Source: Tetraselmis striata (Eukaryota; Chlorophyta; Chlorodendrophyceae; Chlorodendrales; Chlorodendraceae). From it: a DNA stretch of 64,000 bases. This document shows, piece by piece, positions 34,813-45,391 of the stretch (positions within the stretch are counted from its first letter, which is position 1; every line of letters begins with the position of its first letter). The DNA is taken from the NCBI GenBank assembly GCA_006384855.1, contig VCJN01002427.1, positions 124,001 to 188,000 on the forward strand. Reading direction: 5' to 3'. The notes beneath the pieces are model-generated. The model was not told where the DNA came from, did not search any database, and saw nothing but the letters and a program-made list of their open reading frames with translations. A program made the position numbers and the translations under genes.

Positions 34813-37060
34813 CTAGGCCTGGTGGGTAGCTTTGAAGATGTTGCTGGCCATGCTGTCCCCGACTGTGGACCGAAGCTGCGGCATCATGTCATCGTCGTGC
34901 AGAATCAAGACCTGACAAGCGGGGGAAAGAGCAACCGTCAACGTCTCCACACCCTGGTAGCAAGCGGAGGCCGTCTGTACGGTTGTGGCTGAGGCGTCAC
35001 GCGGGTGCCGCCTGACACTGGCCGCCTGCATCCCTGGGCGAAGTGCGGCGGGAGCACGTGCTTAGCGCGCACCTTGCTGGCTGTCTTTGGGTCGATGAAG
35101 GGCCGGACCATCTGGTACGCAGCTTCGTAGACTCCAGGCGGGTTGATGAACACCATCAGGCTGAGCATCTCCTGCGGAGTTACAGCGCATGGGATTGAGA
35201 TACGACAGGAATTTGCGTATTTGGCGGAGGGAGCATGCTAGGCAAGCTGCTGATGACTTGAGATTAGTGGCGGGGAAGGCTCACCGGGTAATGGTCCTGG
35301 AAGATCTTGGTGACCTTCTTCACCGCGCTCGCCACGCGCGCCTGGTCCTTGATGCTGGTAAGGCCGTTCTTTCGGTGCGCGCCCAGATCATACACAAATA
35401 CCACGCTGTGTGGGGTGTGCGCGCTCATGCACTGCATGGCCTTCTCCATGATGCAGATGTTGTTCATCTTGAGGGCGGCCGCGGAGTGGTCGCTGGAGCC
35501 GGTGTAGGACTGGAAGATCACCGGGCGGTGGTGCTCGTCCATTCCCATGATGCGGACGTCCGTCACCTCAGCGTTGAACCTGGGCCGTGCAGGCATGCAA
35601 CAAACAGTGCTCAGAAGTCGCACGCACTGCGCATGTTCATAATTAGTAGCCTCGCTACAAACCGGCTCGCTGTTCAGTGGCTGTCGTCAAGTGGCGGCCG
35701 TACCTTGTGGTGTCGTTGCTCATCTGGCGAGGCTGCGTTTTGGCACGCCACTGTATTGTTTGCTCCAGCATGTGTTGTGCCTTATCCATGCTCATGTTGC
35801 GCGCCCTGCCGGGATTGATAGATCCAGAAAATCAGTCCCGCATTCATCAGTGGCACATACACACATACATACATAATCGGCAAGACCAGGTGCTGTGACA
35901 CACAGGCACACACGCATGCTCTCGCAGAGTATGGAGCCTCTTATAGCGGAAGGGTCTCACCGCAAGTAGCGCAGCATGGTGATGTCGGTGCAGAACTCAG
36001 CCGCCTCTGGGGTGCGGGTCACCTTGTGAGAAATAAGTTTTTCCCTGAAGCTGTACAGCTGTGTGAATGCACAGGACGACATGACACGGCCGTCAGAAGT
36101 GCACAGCTTCATTACCCCGGTCGCTTCCCAGGAAATCACATATTATAATCCTTGTGTACTTCGTGCATTTGCCCAAGCTTAAATAATGCATGCCTACATA
36201 ATCCAAGTTGCACACGAGCCGCATGCAGACCATCGCTACGGCAATGTTACGAGTTTCAGGGAGGAGGGAACATTGGGTTAGAGTAGAGAGCAGGTGGAAA
36301 AAGGAGCAAACCATCTGCTTCTCAGTGCCCGACGACTCTGGAATTTCCGCAACCACCCAGCTGCTCTTGGGCTGCAATCCATTCGCATCCCTGTACGCCT
36401 GCAGTGCCATCTCCTCCTCCGGGGCAAGCTTTGCCTGGACTGCTCGTTTTGCAGCCCACAAACATAAAGCAGGCATCAGTGAAGTGATCACATCGACACC
36501 TCATGGATGGGCGGCATTCAGGCACCGCATAAGTTCATATAGTCTCTGGCGAGACAGGTTCCGGCGGAGCAGCATAATTGTCGTACTCGTACCGGGTTTG
36601 CCTTCCGTCACGCGATGGTCGAAAGTGTCGGCGAAGCTCATGCCGAAGCAAGGCGTGTAGCCGATGCTGTCCAACTCGCCACTTGTCGACTGCTCGCAGC
36701 CTACCTTCACCACGACCTTGACGGCTCTGTGCACACAATCTTTATCAACGAGGCCGGTGAAGAGGCACACAACCTCTTCTGTGCCCCCCGCCCCCGCCCC
36801 CCCCCGCCCCCGGCTCCACCGGCTCCACCGGCTCCCCGGGTCGCTATCAGTGCTATAGCCCGCCGATAGCCGCGTTTTACCGAGACCGAGCCCCCCGCAA
36901 CCCCGCCGCGCTTAAGTGGCAAGAAAGTCCCAGCACTAACTTCCATCACTCACCCTGCGAGTTTCTCAATCTCCGTGGCGTCCACCTCGGCAGTGGCCTT
37001 CGGGTCGACCGCGTCCATCTGCACCGTGCCGTCCGGCATCGCCACCGGCCCGGACACCAT
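34813..37060 (-). CDS. SEC14-like CRAL-TRIO domain lipid-transfer protein
   Basis: Eight minus-strand exons: 37060-36954, 36726-36593, 36439-36312, 36058-35961, 35805-35704, 35579-35285, 35171-35073, 34911-34813; 1062 nt, or 353 residues. The N-terminal 120 residues are a variable lead-in. A CRAL-TRIO-N like helix pair follows at about 124-185 (ITMLRYLRARNMSMDKAQHM, then TIQWRAK). The lipid-binding domain covers about 190-350: HRPVIFQSYTG, SVVFVYDLGAH, then the hallmark FINPPGVYEAAYQMVRPFID. Such proteins bind and exchange phosphoinositides or other hydrophobic ligands between membranes. No GOLD domain follows. The start ATG at 37060 is the first Met of an open frame that reaches further upstream, so another 5' exon is possible. 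The donors of exons 2 and 3 (CCCG|GTACGA, ATG|GTTTGC) were chosen on phase and are the least sure. Confidence 0.85.
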
Positions 37061-38034
37061 CTTCACCGCAGAGCCGCCTCCAGCCAGCGTTCGCTCCTCG
37101 GTTGTCGACGTAGAGCAGCGGACGCGGTGTCGATATTCTTCGGGTGGGAGGCCGGAGTGGGTGACAGGGGGTCCTAAGTCGCTGGGTTCGTCGGTTTTCG
37201 TACGTACAGGATATGTACGTAGGCTGTGGCGACTGTCTGATGGTTCGGTGCAACCGTTCCGCTCGCGCGTCGTCGAGGCCTATGACGCCCCGGCCTGGCG
37301 TTTACTGCTCCCTGTTGACAGCCCGAAGACCCGCTACCTGGGACGAGACGATTTCGCTAAAGCGATGGACTTCAGGTGGAAGCAACCGTTTGATTCTCCA
37401 GGCTCGAGCGTGTAGTGCAACTGCAAGTGCGCGGTGAAGGATTGATGGCGGGCTCTGCCGAGGCAGCGGTGCGATGGGGTTGGTTGGGGTGGTTTGGCAG
37501 TTGCTGCTGCCGGCCTGCGCTTCGCGCGCGCACGTCATCCTGCTGTGTCATCGAGACACACTGCGCCAATACACAGCGCAGGGTAAGTGGAAACCCCTGA
37601 AAGAACCTAAAGCCCTACCTTAAGACCCCTACTTCTGCCGCGCTCGCGCAGTTACCATTACGGCGCGTTACACGCGCGCTGATGCGCTTCATGCGACGCT
37701 GCGCGTGCCCAGCACGCGCGACGGCGACGATGCGAATTTTAATCAAGCCACATCAGCGACATCAAGCCATCGATCGTGCAGCCAGGCAGGGCAACATCAT
37801 CAGGTCGCGACATTGGCTGCCGAAGTTGGCGATGCGACAACGAGCACGAGTGACCGGCGCGGTCAAGTCTTGATGGTGACGACATCGGGCGCCCATAGCA
37901 GAGCCTACTGCAGACCACACAGCAGGCACCTACCGCCGGTCTTACCCCACCGCGCGCCGTGGTCGGCAGTCGGTGAGCGGGGCCCTGTACTCGGTACCGA
38001 CCACTGGCGCTGTCCACGGGCGGGTCGGCTTGGC
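37061..38034. other. Shared 5' region of divergent SEC14-like and FRRS1-like genes
   Basis: About 970 bp between two outward-facing genes, so it probably carries both promoters. It is GC-rich with several GCGC-rich stretches (37500-37720). The minus-strand frame of the first SEC14-like exon stays open to about 37250, so part of this may be coding or leader. No TATA box is obvious. Confidence 0.5.
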
Positions 38035-39608
38035 ATGATGGCGGCCCGTGACGCCTCGGCGGCGGTGGTGGCGGCGCGACTGCTCTGCCTGCTCCTCGTC
38101 CTCCTGCCGCCGCTGCTCCGGCCCGCCGCCGCCTACGGCCAGGGCGCCGGCAGCTGCCACGGCCCCGCGAACAGTCGCGGGCACCACCCGGACGAGCCTT
38201 ACGACGACACGGACGGAGGCTTCAAGCTGGAGCTACACCCTGACACCGCCGCCGCCGGCGGGCTGCAGCCGGGCGGCACTGCGCGTCTGGTCCTGCGGAG
38301 CGAGGGCTTCTCCTTCCAGGTCCCCCCCCCGGTTCCCCCTTCCCTTTGCCTCTCCCCCTGCTTCCCCCGCATCCGCCACCCATCGCGGCGCTGTCATATC
38401 TATCCGGCCGCGACGAGTACCGCCCGATGCTTCGATCGGCCAGAGTTCCCGACATCCCCCCCCCCCGCCCCCCCCCCCCCCCCCCCCCCCCCCCCGGGCA
38501 TGCCCATTAGGTGATGCATGTGCGGCCGGATGGGGGGGGGGGGGGGGGGGGTTCGCAGGAAATAAGTATACCTGTGCGTGTAATGCCTCGTCGCTTGTTG
38601 GACTCTGGTCCCGTAGGGCTTTCTGGTCCGCGCAACCTCGGGCGCCTTCGCGCCAGCGGGCGACGCAGCGGAGGAGGACTACCAGCTGGCGGCCTCCTAC
38701 AGCAAGTTCAGCTGCGCGGAGCTGGAGGACGGCGAGCCGGGCTTCACGGACGCGAGCTTCGTGACGCACCGGAGCTCCCGCGGAAAGCACAGCGTGACGA
38801 TCAGTTTCCAGGTGGGCGGCGGTGCCGCGGGGGCGCGGGGCGGGGCACTTTTGGGGCGGTGCCCATCACACCACGGCCGTCGGCGACAGGCAGGCAGGCG
38901 GGGTGGATCATGGCAGGGACTGGGGCGAGGCTGAGGGCGGTGCGGGCGGGCAGGTGCCGGAGGACGCGGCGGGCCTGGCGGCACTGGAGTTCGAGTACAT
39001 CGTCATGCCGCGCAGCAACAAGTGGTACGGCCCCATCCACCTGCACCGCAACGAGGACGGCGCTCTGGTGGCCCACGACGCGGAGCACCACGAGGACGAT
39101 GACGGGGAGGGAGGCCACGAGGACGATGACGGGGAGGGCGTGGAGCTCGGCTGCACGCCGTCCAGCATGGAGGGCTACTCCTGCATGGCGCAGGTGCAAG
39201 ATGAGCCAATTGCACAAGAGGGAAGGGGGGGGGGGGGGGGGGGGGGGAGAGACCCAACATGGAGCTCAAGCATCGCCACATGCATACGTGAGCAGGCGGG
39301 TATACATACACCTATGTAGATATAGCTCGAGCCCCGGGGGTGGTAATCACGCGGAGTGTGGCCATCGGCGCAGGTGCTGGGCAGGCACAGCGGGGTGGGG
39401 GGTTCATGACCGGGTGTGTGTGTGTGTTGGGGGGGGGGGGGGCGGATAGTAATAAAACTATTGCGAGTGTCGCTACTGTTGGGTGGGGGGTGGTGGGGGG
39501 GGGGGGGGGAGGGTAATCACGCGGAGTGTGACCGTCAGCGCAGGTACTGGGCAGGCACAGCGGGGTGGGGGGTTCATGGCCGGGTGTGTGTGTGTATGTG
39601 TGTGTGTT

Positions 39609-39654
<46 letters not shown>

Positions 39655-42600
39655 CGCTGACCTGGTCGGCATGGCACAGGTGGAGCGCGCGGCTCTGCAG
39701 GTGCACTGGCGCCCCAACGCGGTGGGCACCCCGCAGGCGAGCGTGGACTTTGCGGTGGTGGCAGACACGCAGGGCTACGTCGCGCTTGGCTTCAAGCCCG
39801 CGGCGGACAGCCGGATGGCGCCCGCGGATGCCGTCATCGGCTGGCTGGACGCCGCCTCGGGCGAGGGCCACGTCGGCGGGTACAAGATCACGGTGCCCCC
39901 CCCCCCCCCCCCCCCCTTCCCTTCTCCTCTCCCCAACCGCCGCGGAGTTCACGGGGTTGAGTTCTCACCGCGCCCTGCATGCCGGCAGTCTCCGCCTTCC
40001 CCAATGAGAAGGCTGTGGCCCAGGCCGCCTGGTGCTGAGGCATCTCTACCCTTCACCCCACCCAACCCCCGGAACCCCAACAAAACAGACCCCCCAAAAC
40101 GTTGTCTGTAAATCAGCTTGCCGGCTCGCTCGCAATATCATAGTTTTCACTCTACACCATTTCTGTTAAACAACCCATTCTGAGCGAGGTTGGCGACCGC
40201 CCCCAGTCGCACATCAACCACGCAGCATGCGCCTGCTCTTTCCATCCAGTGCCGGCTGTAGCAGCAGCGGCAGCACCATATGATCATTCGCGAGGCTTCT
40301 GACAGCCCTCCCCCTCCCCCCCTACCGCCAACCCCTGTCCCTGCCTGGGGCCGCAGGGCTACTCGCTGGCGAGCGTCAAGCTGGACGACGCCATGCACGC
40401 CAGCCTTAGCAATCAGTCCGTCGAGGAGGTGGGCGGCTCCACGGTGCTGCGCTTCAGCCGGACCCTGGCCGCCCCGGACGGCCTCGTGGCCATCCCGGAG
40501 GAGGTAGCCCCCCTTCCCAACACACACACCCACACAGACACTTTCATCCGGCTGACTGGTTTTCCTTCTCAGACCCCATGCTCTCTACGGCTTAATGGCT
40601 CCGACGCTCTAACCTGGTTAATGATCCAAAAATGCTTCGACGCCGCACTATAACCTAACTCCGACTCCAATGGCGCCACTCCCCGGGCGCCTCTGCTCCC
40701 CCGGCGCTCACGTGCGGGCCGGCTGGTTCCCTGAAAACAGGGACTGGCCTACCTGAGCTACGCCCTCGGGCGGCGTGACGCCCTGGAGGAGCACCCCGGC
40801 GGCGCCCGGTACCGCGGCGTCCTCAGCGTCAGCCTCCTTGACGGCGGCGCGGCCGTCCACGTCGCCAGCGCCGCGCGGCGCACCTACCTGGTGAGCCGCC
40901 CCGCGCCGCCGCGGCCAACGGAGCACACCGTTGCCCATCCTGGTCCTCCTGCGGGGCGCCCCTTTGCCTTTTCCTGAGTATATGGGCAGAACATGATCAA
41001 ACAATGTCCTTGGTGCTTTCCAAAATTGGTTCGCAACACGATCGAGATGTATCCGTCTGTTTTCTTACAAGAAAAGGGAAATTATCAACACATTTTCCAT
41101 TCTACTTATATTCTATTACTAATCTATGCCACCAGTCACACACCGGACGGGCGACCCTCTTAGCCCCCTCCCCCCCCCCCCCCCCCCCCCCCCCGCCCCC
41201 TCCCTTTCTGAAGCTACTCTAAGACCCCCCCAACCCCGCCCCTGGGCTACTCTGTTCCCCTGCCAGCTGCACGGCGGCATGATGCTGCTCGCCTGGGTGG
41301 TCGCGGCGCCCTTCACGGCGCACGTGTCCCGACACAAGTGGCTCGCCTCTGCCTGCTCCGCCGCCGACGCCTGGCTGCGCGCCCACAGGTGGTCCGCGCT
41401 GGGCATCGCGCTGATCACCGCGATGGCGGTAATCCTCGCGGTCGTGGAGGCGGACGGCGTCTCCCCCTCCCACCAGCTCCACATGGTACGCGGTCGCCTT
41501 GGCGCTGCCTGGGGCATCCCCCCCCCCCCCCCCCCCTTTCATTTCTCTCTCTCGAGCCCTCACATATATGTGCAGATAAACAGAGATCTTAGATGTGAAT
41601 GAGCTGCGTCACATATGTAAGTTGGTTTAGCCTCTTCCCCCCCCCCCCCCCACGTCCTCATGTACATGCAACGGGGAACTGGTACCTGATCGAGGATGTG
41701 GTGATACCAGCGTTATGACTCACAATATATACGTATATATATATATATATATACGTATGTGAATGTTTGTATATGATATCTATAGTGCAACATATGTGTG
41801 TGTGTTGGGGGGGGGGGGGGGGGGCATCACACTGCCATGACAAGTCCATCAATGGCCGTAGCCCCGGCAGCAGCTGGCCACATCCCTTTCCTCTCCTCAC
41901 GTCCCCCCCCCCCCCCCCCGGCCTTCGCACTGGACCCCTGTGCAGGCGGTGGGCTTTGTCATCTGCGGCCTGCTGGTGGCGCAGCTGCTGCTCGGCTTCC
42001 TCCGCGCTTCCAAGGACAGCCGGTGCCCTCCCAAATTGCCCCCCCTCTTTCTCTGCCTCTCATCAATCCCCCCCCCCCCCCCTCCCCCTTCTCCAGCGCC
42101 TCTCCCCAGAAACTGACCGACGAAAAAGGAGGCGCGCCAGGCTGAATCCACCCCCCTGCGGCTCAGGTACCGGCGGCTCTGGTTTGCTGCGCACTCGTGG
42201 GTGGGCCGCTCGCTGCTGCTGCTGGCCGCCATCAACTGCGTCATCGGCTCCCTCGCGCTCGGGGACATGGTGCGCCCCCCCCCCCCCCCCCCCCCCTCCC
42301 TCCCCCCCTTCCCCTGCCTGATTTCACCTCCATGACCCCTCCCTCTCCAGTGCCCCCCGAATGTGCTATCCGCCGTCGCTGCTGCCAAATGATAAAGGGT
42401 GCCGCTCACTCGCCGACGCAGAGGAAATATGAATTATGAAATCTCTTGCAGCTTTATTCCCGGCCGGCGCAGGCCAGCTGTCTTGATACGGCCTGACTAC
42501 CTGAACCCGCGTACTCAGGGTCGGTTGCTCCCGTTAGGGTCATCGGCATTGCCGGTAGCATTTATAGTCCACTGAAGGCCGAGTCCCTATTCGCTCGCGA

Positions 42601-44159
42601 GCGCTTGAGTATCCGTACCCGCTTCAAATGTGACAAGGAGGGTCATAAGTTCCAAGACTGGCCGGAGAACAAGGATGAATACGGGTAGTGCTCAATTAGT
42701 ATTCAGTGGCAGTACGGGCGTAGCACCCGTCTCCTATGTTGCGCTACAGCGGTGCTAATCATCATCAATGGCAGGAGTACACGTTTTATGAGTAGTGTTT
42801 TGTATGGGAGTGATCACACGCGTACAAGGTCGCCAGCCTGCACGCGCCCCCCGAACCAAGGTGCATGATGCGGGGGATCGTATGGGTGTTCACTGTCATT
42901 GGCAGTTTGGGTGTCAGATTTCACATCGTGGGCTTGTCATCCCCTCAGTCGACCCGACAGTCCCCGACAGTCGGTGCAAGTCCGATAGCCCCCCCGCCAA
43001 ACCACCTACGGGTGCCACCCGACCCGAAAATGAGAGCCCATTTTTTTGCTCTCAGAAGTGGGGTGCTAGTGGATGTTTGTAATTCTCGTAGTGATACCGT
43101 GATGTATTATCCTGGGATTTGACCAATTAGGACATGGCGCGTTCTTATTTTTTATCCTCATGGTCGCATCGGCACCCACACGCGTCTACAACCGAAAATC
43201 AGCGCCTGAACGCCCACTTGGGTATGTATCCGGGGAAAGCAGCATTCACATCTTGTACACGCCGTGTTCAGGCATGGGTGCTGATATCACCGCAATTGCG
43301 TGAGTAGAACATGCTGTGCTGTGCTGTGCTGTGCTGTGCTGTGCTGTGCTGTGCTAAAGCCTGAAACCCCAGTGCACGCGATTTGTCCCCCTACTGATGA
43401 TATACTGAACCACAAAAGTTTTTTGGGCCATAGTTGCACGCCCAATGGGCTGCGCTGACGCCTTTCCGCCATCTCGCCGGGTACACCAGTGGTGCTACTC
43501 GCAGCGCACTCAAACACCTTCAAGAGCTTTCCCTCTCTCTCCCTCCCTCTCTCTCTCTCTCTCTTCCTCGCTCGCTCGCTCTCATTATCCTGGAGTATGC
43601 GAGGCCTCAAACTGCGGGTGCCGGCGCGGCGAAACGAAGACTAGGGTGCCGACGCTGCCCGTGAAGCGGTCGACGGAACCATAGCAGAACTGCCGCGATA
43701 GTCCCTGTAGCTATAGCTTGCCAGCCCAATCACAGGTCTGTACAGTGCGGGGTCTCCCGGGTGCGTCGGCGCGTGCCTCGCTTCATTGCGTGCTTATGAG
43801 TCGCGGCGGTCTTGTGGTAGTCGCCTTTGTATAGGGTTGGGAGCGTCACTCCGCCTGTGCCCTCTGATGAAACCTGGATAGCATCGCTCCCCCTGGCTTT
43901 GCCTGATCGCGTCCTGACCCCCCCCCCCCCCCCCCCCTTCCCGGTTCTGGTTGGTTGCGCCCAGCTGGACGGGTCGCTGCTGCCCTGGGTGGCCGCCACC
44001 TGCACGCTGCTGGCGCTGCAGCTCGTCATCGCCGTGGTGCTGGAGGTGCTGCGCCCGCACATGGCGGCGCGCGACCCCGGCGGCTTTGTGGAGATGCACA
44101 ACCTCGGAGACGGCGCCATCGAGGAGCAGACGCTGGAGGTGGAGGCGGAGGAGGGGTAG
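38035..44159 (+). CDS. Reeler-DOMON-cytochrome b561 membrane protein, ferric-chelate-reductase-1-like
   Basis: Ten exons: 38035-38319, 38617-38811, 38954-39193, 39680-39892, 40357-40503, 40741-40890, 41267-41485, 41946-42022, 42167-42269, 43965-44159; 607 residues. Residues 1-34 are a signal peptide (VVAARLLCLLLVLLPPLLRP). A Reeler domain covers about 38-185, a His/Asp/Glu-rich acidic loop about 200-220, and a DOMON domain about 240-400 (APADAVIGWLDA; YRGVLSVSLLDG). From about 411 there are five or more membrane segments of cytochrome b561 type, with the four expected haem histidines in LHGGMM, LRAHRW, HQLHM-AVG and AAHSWVGR. The family moves electrons across a membrane, often from ascorbate to ferric iron or monodehydroascorbate outside. 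A short acidic tail ends the protein. A small exon between exons 4 and 5 cannot be excluded. AATAAA lies 47 bp after the stop. Confidence 0.88.
39343..39653. repeat. Two copies of a 100-bp unit ending in (TG)n and a G run (intron 3)
   Basis: The unit starts TAATCACGCGGAGTGTG and includes CAGGCACAGCGGGGTGGGGG, then GTTCATG(A/G)CCGGG; it occurs at 39343-39442 and 39513-39653, a 170-bp offset. Each copy ends in a TG run and then a G run; the second G run is 43 bp (39611-39653). The acceptor of exon 4 follows 26 bp later. Confidence 0.9.
40083..40310. repeat. Dispersed repeat, copy A (intron 4 of the FRRS1-like gene)
   Basis: About 225 bp resembling 45184-45391 in the same orientation. Shared blocks include AAACAGACC, ACACCATTT, GGTTGGCGACCGCCCCCAGT, then CGCACA(T/C)CAACCA, and CGAGGCTTCTGACAG near the end. 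Differences are scattered substitutions and small indels. No coding potential was seen. Confidence 0.8.
41692..41824. repeat. (AT)n microsatellite, then (TG)n-(G)18 in intron 7 of the FRRS1-like gene
   Basis: An alternating TA run framed by ACGTAT (about 41728-41757) is followed by a short TG run (41796-41805) and 18 consecutive G (41807-41824). All lie inside the 460-bp intron between exons 7 and 8. Confidence 0.85.
42270..43964. other. Intron 9 of the FRRS1-like gene (1.7 kb)
   Basis: The largest intron of this gene separates the fifth membrane segment from the last exon. It has C runs near each end, a pentanucleotide array (GTGCT)n at 43312-43355 and a (CT)n stretch near 43540-43562. A motif CAGCTTTATTCC...GGCCAGCTGTCTT near 42450-42484 recurs at 44356-44404. 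No nested gene was recognised. Confidence 0.7.
43312..43355. repeat. Pentanucleotide microsatellite (GTGCT)n
   Basis: About nine uninterrupted GTGCT units inside intron 9 of the FRRS1-like gene. Confidence 0.97.
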
Positions 44160-44205
44160 CGCGAAGATTTCCGCGCTGAGGGCGGGGAGCTAGCCGGGGT
44201 TTTGA

Positions 44206-44211
44206 AATAAA
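44206..44211 (+). promoter_or_regulatory. Possible polyadenylation signal AATAAA
   Basis: AATAAA lies 47 bp downstream of the FRRS1-like stop codon. No TGTAA occurs nearby, so this hexamer may be used instead. Inferred from position only. Confidence 0.35.
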
Positions 44212-45183
44212 CGCCATGTTGGTGGAGGACGGGAATGCCCCGGGGGGGGGGGGGGGGGGGGGGGGGGGGAGGGGGGTCGCTTATGGGCTATTTGGCGGCA
44301 CAGGCGACGGCTGTGACCTCACACCAAGTACTGCTTGAAATTTTGCATGTTCTTACAGCTTTATTCCTGCTGAGTCTTTCACGTTAAACAGGCCAGCTGT
44401 CTTAGGGCCCGGCGGCACAAACCCTCATAAGATCCACTAATTACAGTGCGTAGCGTGCCGCCCTCTGAAGGCCAGCAAGCACTGCTGTGATGCTCTTCCG
44501 GTTGGCCTGGTGTGTGATGGCGCGCCCATCGTGTGCGTGCCCCCCCCCCCCCCCCCCCCCCCCCACCGTTGCGGCTTTCCCGGGACACGCCTAGAAACAG
44601 CCCCTCTTGATGCGGTGGTGGTGGATTATCGCAGCAATCCAGTTGCCGCGGACCGCGCCGTGTATGCGACGACTCCGATACAATCATCCACCAAAGCGCT
44701 GCGAGGCACTCCACGGGACTGGTCCGTGATAATTGCATTGAACTACGACGTGCCAACTTGCCGCTCTCCACCCCCCAAGCTGAGTTGTCGGACGCCCCGA
44801 CATTGGCTGCGCGCAGTAGCGCCGGTTTACTTACTGTCCGCCGGCTGTCGGCCAATGCCTCATTCATCCCTGGTGAGATGGGCGAGTCCCAACGCCCCAA
44901 AAAACCGGGTGAATGTGGCCGGCCTTGCTGGTGGATGACGAGGTTGTCTAACTATGTTCGGTGTGGTGCGGCCATCCATTTCTCCGGCAAAGCACTCCGC
45001 CGTGCTGCTGGTCTCCCTCCATATACACCGCCGGCGAGGCCAATGTCACTTGCTCGGTTGTCCCTGTTATGGTCCCCAGTGCCCCTTCAACCCCCCGGTC
45101 TAAGGCCTGCCCGCAGCTCCATCGATGATAATCCCCGCCCTCAAGTGCACTATGTGACGGCGCCATCTCAGTCTGCGCCGGCC

Positions 45184-45391
45184 TAAACAGACCCTCAAAA
45201 GTTCTAGATAGATCAGCCCGCTGGCTCCCTCACTATATCACACTACACCATTTTTGACAATCTCATTTCGAGTGTGGTTGGCGACCGCCCCCAGTCGCAC
45301 ACCAACCATGCAACATGCGCCTTCTCTTTTCATCCAATGCCACCTGTAGCACCAGCGGCAGCACCATACGAGCATTTGCGAGGCTTCTGAC
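45184..45391. repeat. Dispersed repeat, copy B
   Basis: Direct-orientation partner of 40083-40310, sharing long blocks around the GGTTGGCGACCGCCCCCAGT core and CGAGGCTTCTGACAG. This copy is intergenic, the other intronic, as expected for a transposed or duplicated non-coding element. Confidence 0.8.

Noticed and set aside
36505..36530. Alternative donor CG|GTGCCT for SEC14-like exon 2
   Set aside because: It leaves two bases and no acceptor of the next exon restores the frame; CCCG|GTACGA fits.
39988..40020. Possible extra exon (SAFPNEKAVAQ) between exons 4 and 5 of the FRRS1-like gene
   Set aside because: An acceptor (GCCGGCAG) exists but no phase-matching donor follows, and exons 4 and 5 already join in frame.
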